Source: Giesbergeria sp.
GTDB taxonomy: Bacteria > Pseudomonadota > Gammaproteobacteria > Burkholderiales > Burkholderiaceae_C
Assembly: GCA_017998735.1 (NCBI GenBank)
Contig: JAGOCN010000036.1
Location: 3,594-10,262 of the forward strand
Length of the DNA stretch: 6,669 nucleotides
Reading direction: 5' to 3'
Shown in pieces: positions 1 through 6,669 of this stretch. The notes below the pieces were generated by a model. The model was not told the origin of the DNA. It was given only the letters and a program-made list of their open reading frames with translations, and searched no databases. The position numbers and the translations under genes are program-made. Every line of letters starts with the position of its first letter. The stretch's first letter is position 1.

Positions 1-50
1 CCGGACAGCCGGACAGCCGGACAGCCGGACAGCCGGACAGCCGGACAGCC
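1..50. repeat. Tandem repeat, 8-bp unit CCGGACAG, six copies
   Basis: Six perfect head-to-tail copies of CCGGACAG fill bases 1-48, followed by CC. The array reaches the left edge of the window, so its true copy number is unknown. It lies 15 bp beyond the stop codon of queA, in that gene's 3' flank. Perfect identity between copies suggests recent expansion or a collapsed longer array. Eight is not a multiple of three, so the array is unlikely to sit inside a conserved reading frame. I see no protein or known element in it. Confidence 0.95.
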
Positions 51-64
51 CCAAGCCCAAAACC

Positions 65-1303
65 TTATTTCCCGCCCGCCACTCCGCCACGCTCCAGCAG
101 CATCGCATCCCCGTAGCTGAAAAACCGGTAGCTGCGTGCAATCGCGTGGCGGTACAGGCCCATCACAGGCGCGTAGCCGGCAAAGGCGCTGACCAGCATC
201 ATCAAGGTGCTTTTGGGCAGGTGGAAGTTGGTGACCAGCAGGTCTACCACCTGAAACTGAAAGCCCGGCGTGATGAAGATACTGGTGTCGGCGGTGGTCT
301 GGCCCGAACGTGCCCACGATTCCAGCGTACGCACCGTGGTGGTGCCCACTGCCACCACGCGGCCGCCGCGCTGGCGGCAGCGTTCCAGGGCGGCCAGGGT
401 GGGCAGCGGGATGCTGTACCACTCGCTGTGCATGCGGTGCTCGGCCAGGTTTTCGGTTTTCACCGGCTGAAAGGTGCCGGCGCCGACGTGCAGCGTGACG
501 CTGGCACGCTCGATGCCGTGCGCTTCCAGGTCGGCCAGCACGGCTTCGTCAAAGTGCAGCGCGGCCGTCGGGGCGGCCACGGCGCCGGGGGCGCGGGCAA
601 ACACGGTCTGGTAGCGCTCGCTGTCCTCTTGCGCGTCGGGGTCGTTGCCGCTGCTTTGCTGGCGCTCGATGTAGGGCGGCAGCGGCAGGTGGCCATGGCG
701 CTCCATCAGCTGCCAGGGGGTCTCACCGGCCGGGCCGTGCAGTGCAAAACGGAACAGCGGGCCGTTGTCGTCCGGCCAGCGGCCCAGCAGCAGCGCGTCA
801 AAGCCGCCGCCGCGCCGCCCGCCCGCCATGTGCACCACGGCGCCGGGCAGGGGTTTCTTGCTGACCTTCATGTGGGCGACGACTTCGTTGTGGCCAGCGC
901 CGCCAGCACCGCCACCCGCACCCTGGTCGGTGCCGGCTTCGCCGGTCAGCACGCGCTCGATCAGCAGTTCGAGCTTGCCGCCGCTGGCTTTTTCGCCAAA
1001 CAGGCGCGCTTTCAATACGCGGGTGTCGTTGAACACCAGCAGGTCGCCGGCGCGCAGCAGGGCGGGCAGTTCCTTGAAGATGCGGTCCACCGGCTGCGCG
1101 GCGCGGCCGTCGAGCAGGCGGGATGCGCTGCGCTCGGGCGCGGGGTGCTGGGCCACCAGCTGCGGGGGCAGGGCAAAGTCGAAGTCGCTGAGGGTGAAAG
1201 GGGCCGGGGTGTTTGCAGACGCCGGCTCAGGCAAAGGCAAAGGCAAGGGCGCTGCGCCGGTGCCGCCGTGGGGGCCGCAGGCGAGGGAAGTCAGATCGGT
1301 CAT
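65..1303 (-). CDS. queA: S-adenosylmethionine:tRNA ribosyltransferase-isomerase QueA
   Basis: QueA transfers and isomerises the ribosyl moiety of S-adenosylmethionine onto 7-aminomethyl-7-deazaguanine at the wobble position of GUN-anticodon tRNAs, giving epoxyqueuosine. It acts in the cytoplasm, in the queuosine pathway. The 412-aa product carries the family's conserved blocks: [10 protein letters not shown] (87-96), LPLPPYI (206-212), [15 protein letters not shown] (239-253), [10 protein letters not shown] (272-281), MHSE (291-294), [10 protein letters not shown] (357-366) and [10 protein letters not shown] (392-401). Family members are usually about 340-360 aa. The excess is an N-terminal extension of about 35 residues containing LPLPLPEP, and a Gly-rich insert at about 121-138. 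I chose the ATG whose A is at 1303. The open frame continues to 1531, but that stretch looks non-coding. TTG codons at Leu20, 22 and 24 are possible later starts, and no strong Shine-Dalgarno decides between them. The gene is divergent from the ParA-like gene. Family assignment is certain; the start is moderately sure. Confidence 0.96.
   Translation of the reverse strand: MTDLTSLACGPHGGTGAAPLPLPLPEPASANTPAPFTLSDFDFALPPQLVAQHPAPERSASRLLDGRAAQPVDRIFKELPALLRAGDLLVFNDTRVLKARLFGEKASGGKLELLIERVLTGEAGTDQGAGGGAGGAGHNEVVAHMKVSKKPLPGAVVHMAGGRRGGGFDALLLGRWPDDNGPLFRFALHGPAGETPWQLMERHGHLPLPPYIERQQSSGNDPDAQEDSERYQTVFARAPGAVAAPTAALHFDEAVLADLEAHGIERASVTLHVGAGTFQPVKTENLAEHRMHSEWYSIPLPTLAALERCRQRGGRVVAVGTTTVRTLESWARSGQTTADTSIFITPGFQFQVVDLLVTNFHLPKSTLMMLVSAFAGYAPVMGLYRHAIARSYRFFSYGDAMLLERGGVAGGK
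1230..1247. repeat. Short hexamer repeat GGCAAR x3 inside the queA 5' end
   Basis: On the plus strand the sequence reads GGCAAA GGCAAA GGCAAG. On the minus (coding) strand these are three Leu-Pro pairs in the non-conserved N-terminal extension of QueA. The six-base unit keeps frame if it expands or contracts, so slippage would only lengthen the extension. The repeat is outside the conserved enzyme core. Confidence 0.75.
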
Positions 1304-1358
1304 GGTGCTTGAGGGCCGGACAGGCCCGTGCCAAGAAGAGAAAAAAGGACAAAGGCGG

Positions 1359-1373
1359 GGGCAAGGCTTGCCC
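1359..1373. repeat. 15-bp inverted repeat GGGCAAG-G-CTTGCCC
   Basis: Perfect 7-bp arms flank a single central G, the geometry of a dimeric regulator's operator. A loop of one base is too small for a good RNA hairpin unless the inner pairs open. Read on the minus strand it precedes a T-rich stretch (complement of 1341-1346) by about 12 bases, too far for a canonical terminator. It lies 56 bp upstream of the chosen queA start. Confidence 0.5.
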
Positions 1374-1389
1374 GGCGGGCCGCAGGGCG

Positions 1390-1428
1390 GGGCCGATTGT
1401 CCCATGGGCACTGACCCATAATCGGCCC
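1390..1428. repeat. 39-bp imperfect hairpin / dyad in the divergent promoter region
   Basis: GGGCCGATT (1390-1398) is perfectly complementary to AATCGGCCC (1420-1428). Inside them ATGGG (1404-1408) pairs with CCCAT (1415-1419). The right arms abut and the left arms are separated by a 5-nt bulge (1399-1403). The result is a 14-bp stem with one bulge and a 6-nt loop CACTGA. No T tract follows on either strand, so a simple intrinsic terminator is unlikely. An operator, or an mRNA leader structure in either transcript, fits better. The -10-like CATAAT at 1417-1422 is embedded in the right arm. Confidence 0.6.
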
Positions 1429-1432
1429 GCAC

Positions 1433-1472
1433 CGGGCAGCTGCCCGCCGGGGCGCCCCTGCTGCAGTGCAGC
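1433..1472. repeat. Cluster of three adjacent palindromes
   Basis: Three dyads lie end to end: CGGGCAGCTGCCCG (1433-1446, perfect 14 bp), GGGGCGCCCC (1449-1458, perfect 10 bp) and GCTGCA-G-TGCAGC (1460-1472, 6-bp arms around one base). The cluster is 61 bp upstream of the ParA-like start codon, where operators would be expected. High GC raises the chance of short palindromes, but the 14-bp one is less easily explained. No regulator family is recognised from the half-sites. Confidence 0.45.
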
Positions 1473-1521
1473 GACCGCGCCCTGCTGTTTTCAACCAGGC
1501 ACCACACCGCCAGTGCCCACC

Positions 1522-1526
1522 GGGAG
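1522..1526 (+). promoter_or_regulatory. Ribosome binding site GGGAG of the ParA-like gene
   Basis: GGGAG lies 7 nt before the ATG at 1534, good Shine-Dalgarno placement. It fixes the start at the Met that begins the ParA fold and argues against the much longer upstream reading frame. Confidence 0.7.
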
Positions 1527-1533
1527 TCCATCC

Positions 1534-2310
1534 ATGCCGCTTGTCGTTTTCAACCAGAAGGGAGGGGTGGGCAAGTCCACCATCACCTGCAACCTCGCAG
1601 CCATCAGCGCCCACCAGGGGCTGCGCACGCTGGTGGTGGACCTGGACACGCAGGGCAATTCCAGCGCCTACCTGCTGGGCCACGCACCGGCCGAAGACCA
1701 GCCCGGCCTGGCGCAGTTTTTTGACCAGACGCTGGGCTTCAGCTTCAGCCCCGAGCCGACCACCAGCTTCATCGTGCGCACACCGTTCGAGCGCCTGGAC
1801 CTGCTGGCGTCCAGCCCGCGCCTGGACGAACTGCAAAGCAAGCTGGAGTCGCGCCACAAGATCTACAAGCTGCGGGAAGCCCTGGCCGAACTGGCGCCGC
1901 ACTACGACCGCATCTACATCGATACTCCGCCGGCGCTGAATTTCTACACCCGCTCGGCGCTGATGGCGGCCAGCGGCTGCCTGATTCCGTTCGACTGCGA
2001 CGACTTTTCTCGCCAGGCGCTCTACACGCTGCTGGCCAACGTGCAGGAAATCCGCGCCGACCACAACCCGGCTCTGGCCATTCGCGGCATCGTGGTCAAC
2101 CAGTTCCAGGCGCGCGCCAAACTGCCGCAGCAACTGGTGCAGGCGCTGATCGACGAGGGCCTGCCGGTGCTGCAGCCGTACCTGCCGGCGTCCGTGAAGG
2201 TGCGCGAGTCGCACCAGCAGGCGCTGCCGCTGGTCCACCTGGAGCCGCAGCACAAGCTGACGCAGGCGCTGGTGGCATTGCACGACGGCCTGGCGGCGCA
2301 GGGCGACTGA
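1534..2310 (+). CDS. ParA/MinD-family ATPase (orphan, no ParB partner in window)
   Basis: This 258-aa protein belongs to the ParA/Soj deviant-Walker ATPases, which dimerise on ATP, usually bind DNA or membrane non-specifically, and position plasmids, chromosomes or protein complexes. It has the deviant Walker A KGGVGKST at 9-16 (signature Lys9 and Lys14), the A' motif [11 protein letters not shown] at 34-44 with Asp38, and Walker [10 protein letters not shown] at 127-135 with Asp130. A later segment contains IVVNQF and the C-terminal [14 protein letters not shown]. Length is normal for a chromosomal Soj-type protein lacking the N-terminal helix-turn-helix of plasmid ParA. The start follows a good ribosome binding site. 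No parB gene and no parS-like site (TGTTTCACGTGAAACA) is visible, so this is probably not the chromosome's main parA. It lies between queA (divergent) and recG (same strand, 104-bp gap), an order I associate with Comamonadaceae. The family is sure; the cargo is unknown. Confidence 0.93.
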   Translation: MPLVVFNQKGGVGKSTITCNLAAISAHQGLRTLVVDLDTQGNSSAYLLGHAPAEDQPGLAQFFDQTLGFSFSPEPTTSFIVRTPFERLDLLASSPRLDELQSKLESRHKIYKLREALAELAPHYDRIYIDTPPALNFYTRSALMAASGCLIPFDCDDFSRQALYTLLANVQEIRADHNPALAIRGIVVNQFQARAKLPQQLVQALIDEGLPVLQPYLPASVKVRESHQQALPLVHLEPQHKLTQALVALHDGLAAQGD

Positions 2311-2396
2311 TTCGCGCCTGCCGGCCCCACAGCACTCCAGCCCGCAGCCAGCCTGTCTGCAGTGCTATGGAAAACCTTGCACCACCCCGGCCGATA

Positions 2397-2412
2397 CTGG
2401 GTAAAAATGCAG
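2397..2412. promoter_or_regulatory. Candidate LexA (SOS) box overlapping the recG start region
   Basis: The sequence CTGGGTAAAAATGCAG fits the proteobacterial LexA pattern CTGT-N8-ACAG, with one mismatch in each half (CTGG, GCAG) and the typical A/T-rich spacer. It ends 2 bp before the recG ATG at 2415, so a bound repressor would block transcription initiation or elongation there. If recG starts at 2367 instead, the site is inside its coding sequence. A weak promoter with TTGCAC at 2377-2382 and A-rich -10-like sequence near 2401-2407 would overlap it. The match is degenerate and unproven. Confidence 0.3.
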
Positions 2413-2414
2413 GC

Positions 2415-4613
<2,199 letters not shown>

Positions 4614-4626
4614 CTGCCCGGTTTGG

Positions 4627-4651
4627 CTCCTTCCTTCTTTGGAAGAGGGAG
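4627..4651 (+). terminator. Weak hairpin just after recG, possible terminator
   Basis: CTTCC (4630-4634) pairs with GGAAG (4641-4645) across a 6-nt loop. An outer CTC/GAG pair (4627-4629, 4649-4651) needs a 3-nt bulge. It begins 13 bp after the recG stop. No T tract follows, so it would not be a canonical intrinsic terminator. It may only be processed or stabilising mRNA structure. Confidence 0.2.
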
Positions 4652-4687
4652 AGGATGGGGCAGGGCGCTGGCAGCGGGTGCGCTGCT

Positions 4688-4778
4688 GGCACCACCCAAA
4701 ACGCTCCTGTTTCAATAGCTGTCAGCGCAATGAACGCATGCGCTGGAAGCCGATTTTGTCTGATTTTTTGGTGGTGCC
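4688..4778. repeat. About 91-bp foldable intergenic element with inverted arms, REP-like
   Basis: Outer arms GGCACCACC (4688-4696) and GGTGGTGCC (4770-4778) are perfect 9-bp complements, extended by AAAA (4698-4701) against a T6 run (4764-4769). Inside is a second hairpin: CAGCGCA (4723-4729) and TGCGCTG (4739-4745), with a 9-nt loop and a further GCT/AGC pair (4718-4720, 4748-4750) across a 2x2 internal loop. The interior (CTCCTG, ATAGCTGTCAGCGC, then GCGCTG and GATTTTG) resembles a dispersed intergenic element I recall from Comamonadaceae genomes. With T4 at 4754-4757 and T6 at 4764-4769 downstream of the inner hairpin, it may also terminate recG transcription. No open frame or transposase is inside it. 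Confidence 0.55.
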
Positions 4779-4876
4779 AAAACCACGGTGGTGGCCATGC
4801 CAACGCCATGCCACCGCCCCGCCATGGCCGCGCTGTACGCTCACGCCATCCTTTTCCACCCGAGACGCGCGACCCC

Positions 4877-6669
4877 ATGGGCCAAATTCTGATCAACGAG
4901 TACCTGCGGCAGCTCGACGTTCTTAAAAAAGTCAGCGGCAGCCAGCGCGAAACCATTGTGCGCGAGGCCTTCAAAGACCTGCTCAAAGCCTGGGGGCGCC
5001 AGCAGGGCCTGGTGTTCTTGGCCGAATACCCGCTCAAAACCGCGTTCAAAACCAACATCACGGTCGATGGCGCGTTGCTGCACGAGCTGCGCATGCCGCT
5101 GGGCTATTGGGAGGCCAAGGACGCGCAGGACGATCTGGACGCCGAGGTGGTCAAAAAATTCACCAAAGGCTACCCGCAGGACAACACCATCTTCAGCGAC
5201 GACGTCAGCTGCGTGCTCTGGCAGCGCCGCCACGAAGTGCTGCGCTGCAGGGTGGACGACACCGCTGCGCTGGAAAAACTGCTGAAGCTCTTTTTTGGCT
5301 ACGAGCGCCCTGAAATCGCCAGCTTCCGCGCAGCGGTGGAGCAATTCAAGACCGACCTGCCTGCCGTGCTGGCCGCGCTGCGCAGCATGATTGAGCAGGC
5401 GCATGGCAGCAACGCCCGTTTTCGCGAAGCCGAGGTGCAGTTTCTGCTGCACGCCCAAGAGGCCATCAACCCGCTGCTGACCGGTGCCGATGTGCGCGAA
5501 ATGCTGATCCAGCACATCCTGACCGAAGAAATCTTTGCCAAGGTGTTTGACGACAGCGACTTTCACCAGAAGAACAACGTGGCGCGCGGGCTGTATGCAC
5601 TCGAAGGCGCCTTTTTCACCGGCGCGCTGAAAAAGCAGACCCTCAAGGGGCTGGAAAGCTACTACGCCGCCATCCGCGCCGCTGCTGCGCAAATCAGCAG
5701 CCACAGCGAAAAACAGACCTTCCTGAAGGTCATCTACGAAAACTTCTACAAGGTCTACAACACCAAAGCCGCCGACCGCCTGGGCGTAGTCTACACGCCG
5801 GGCGAGATCGTGCGCTTCATGATCGACGGCACCGACTGGCTGTGCCAGAAGCACTTTGGCAAAAACCTGATCGACAAGGGCGTGGACATTCTGGACCCCG
5901 CCACCGGCACGGGCACCTACATCTGCGAGCTGCTGGAGCACTTTCGCGGCCAGCCGCAAAAGCTGGCCCAGAAGTACCTGCACGAGCTGCACGCCAACGA
6001 AGTGGCCATCCTGCCGTACTACGTGGCCAACCTGAACATCGAGGCGACGTATGCCGCCATCACCGGCGACTACGCCGAATTCCCGAACCTGTGCTTTGTG
6101 GACACGCTCGACAACGTCGGCCTGCACACCGCCGCCAAGGGCACCACCGTCGATATTTTTGGCAGCGTGAGCGAAGAAAACGTGGTGCGCATCAAGCGCC
6201 AGAACAGCCGGCGCATCAGCGTGGTGATTGGCAACCCGCCGTACAACGCCAACCAGGCCAACGAAAACGACAACAACAAAAACCGCCAATACCAGCACAT
6301 CGACGCACGCATCAGGCAAACCTACATAGCCGAGAGCACCGCGCAGAAAACCAAGCTGTACGACATGTACGCCCGGTTTTTTCGCTGGGCCAGCGACCGG
6401 CTGGACGAAAACGGTGTGCTGGCGTTTGTGACCAACCGCAGTTTTATTGAAAGCCGCACCTTTGACGGTTTTCGCAAGACGGTGGCAAGCGAATTTGCCG
6501 ATATTTATGTGGTTGATCTGGGCGGCGACGTGCGCGCCAACCCCAAGCTCAGCGGCACCAAGCACAACGTGTTTGGCATCCAGACCGGCGTGGCCATCAG
6601 CTTCATGGTCAAGCGGGTGCAGCCGGTCAAAGACAAAGACAAAGAAAAAGGCAAAGGGAAAAGCAAAGA
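4877..6669 (+). CDS. Type ISP/IIG-like restriction enzyme: PD-(D/E)XK nuclease fused to N6-adenine DNA methyltransferase (5' part, runs off window)
   Basis: The visible 597 codons have no stop. At the N-terminus a PD-(D/E)XK nuclease-like site is seen: Asp64 (in NITVDGALL) and Glu79-Ala-Lys81 (in GYWEAKDA), followed by KGYPQDN. A helical connector (about 130-295, with MLIQHILTEEIF and FLKVIYENFYKVYN) leads to the methyltransferase: VYTPGEIVRFMI (305-316), SAM-binding motif I DPATGTGTY (340-348) and catalytic motif IV NPPY (453-456), typical of gamma-class N6-adenine methylases. Then come KLYDMYARFFRWASDRL and LGGDVRANPKLSGTKHNVFG. Family members of about 1000 aa combine cutting, methylation and a C-terminal target-recognition domain in one chain; that part lies outside. 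Unlike LlaGI-type ISP enzymes, no helicase separates nuclease and methylase. The ATG at 4877 has only a weak Shine-Dalgarno, but no nearby in-frame ATG lies upstream. The tail at 585-597 is a Lys-rich repeat. Domains are sure; the subtype is less so. Confidence 0.88.
   Translation, partial: MGQILINEYLRQLDVLKKVSGSQRETIVREAFKDLLKAWGRQQGLVFLAEYPLKTAFKTNITVDGALLHELRMPLGYWEAKDAQDDLDAEVVKKFTKGYPQDNTIFSDDVSCVLWQRRHEVLRCRVDDTAALEKLLKLFFGYERPEIASFRAAVEQFKTDLPAVLAALRSMIEQAHGSNARFREAEVQFLLHAQEAINPLLTGADVREMLIQHILTEEIFAKVFDDSDFHQKNNVARGLYALEGAFFTGALKKQTLKGLESYYAAIRAAAAQISSHSEKQTFLKVIYENFYKVYNTKAADRLGVVYTPGEIVRFMIDGTDWLCQKHFGKNLIDKGVDILDPATGTGTYICELLEHFRGQPQKLAQKYLHELHANEVAILPYYVANLNIEATYAAITGDYAEFPNLCFVDTLDNVGLHTAAKGTTVDIFGSVSEENVVRIKRQNSRRISVVIGNPPYNANQANENDNNKNRQYQHIDARIRQTYIAESTAQKTKLYDMYARFFRWASDRLDENGVLAFVTNRSFIESRTFDGFRKTVASEFADIYVVDLGGDVRANPKLSGTKHNVFGIQTGVAISFMVKRVQPVKDKDKEKGKGKSK
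6629..6669 (+). repeat. Imperfect hexamer repeat encoding alternating Lys-X in the methyltransferase
   Basis: Starting from 6629 the units are AAAGAC, AAAGAC, AAAGAA, AAAGGC, AAAGGG, AAAAGC and a partial AAAGA at the window end. In frame this gives KDKDKEKGKGKSK at residues 585-597. Each unit is two codons, so length change would keep the frame. It follows the conserved-looking GVAISFMVKR segment and so probably lies in a surface loop. Confidence 0.85.

Larger units (their letters stand above)
1304..1533. promoter_or_regulatory. Divergent intergenic region queA / ParA-like gene
   Basis: These 230 bases separate two divergently transcribed genes and must hold both promoters. I cannot identify a confident sigma-70 promoter. 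CATAAT at 1417-1422 resembles a -10 box, but TTGTCC at 1397-1402 is only 14 bp upstream, too short for a good -35/-10 pair. The stretch is dominated by inverted repeats between 1359 and 1472 (listed separately). An open frame crosses it on each strand, but neither shows recognisable protein sequence. One further copy of the octamer CCGGACAG from the left-edge array occurs at 1316-1323. Confidence 0.6.

Noticed and set aside
1397..1422. TTGTCC / CATAAT as a sigma-70 promoter for the ParA-like gene
   Set aside because: The spacing is 14 bp instead of about 17, so only the -10-like half was noted.
1304..1531. 76-codon upstream extension of the queA open frame (Met at 1531)
   Set aside because: The added residues are Cys/Pro/Arg-rich with no resemblance to QueA, overlap the ParA-like promoter region, and follow from the lack of stops in GC-rich DNA.
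1213..1533. Long N-terminal extension of the ParA-like reading frame
   Set aside because: It overlaps queA on the other strand and encodes low-complexity Arg/Lys-rich sequence. A good ribosome binding site and the Walker A position support the ATG at 1534.
2331..2366. AGCACT ... AGTGCT inverted repeat just before the ATG at 2367
   Set aside because: Six-base arms with a 24-base spacer are easily found by chance, and nothing else supports a function.
4779..4876. Promoter or small gene directly upstream of the restriction gene
   Set aside because: I see CCATGCC-type short direct repeats and a CCAC-G-GTGG dyad (4783-4791), but no convincing -35/-10 pair and no small reading frame with a ribosome binding site.
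4841..6565. 574-codon open frame on the minus strand opposite the restriction gene
   Set aside because: It is antisense to a clearly conserved methyltransferase. Its Val/Ala/His/Gln-rich composition is typical of a shadow frame in high-GC DNA.

Overview
The window is GC-rich DNA with dense, uninterrupted coding. It looks like a chromosome segment from a betaproteobacterium of the order Burkholderiales, most likely the family Comamonadaceae (Acidovorax/Delftia/Rhodoferax-like). I base this on the protein sequences, on the order queA - parA-like - recG, and on an intergenic foldable element typical of that family. The assignment is from recognition, not from a search.

Layout: bases 1-50 hold six perfect tandem copies of an 8-bp unit at the window edge. 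queA (tRNA queuosine synthesis) follows on the minus strand. A 230-bp divergent intergenic region, unusually rich in perfect and near-perfect inverted repeats, separates it from a plus-strand orphan ParA-type ATPase. A 104-bp gap leads to recG (replication-fork helicase), whose probable start codon overlaps a LexA-box-like sequence. Then comes a 263-bp intergenic region with a roughly 91-bp element bounded by inverted arms. Last is the 5' part (597 codons, running off the right edge) of a large gene for a fused nuclease and adenine-specific DNA methyltransferase of the type ISP/IIG restriction-modification kind.

Functionally, queA, the ParA-like gene and recG are housekeeping genes with no obvious shared pathway; their adjacency looks like conserved synteny rather than an operon with one purpose. 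The restriction-modification gene is accessory and probably marks the start of a variable or defence locus continuing to the right. The non-coding signals (dyad cluster, LexA-like box, intergenic element, short in-frame hexamer repeats) are the parts least explained by ordinary annotation. No RNA gene, CRISPR array, transposase or integrase is visible.
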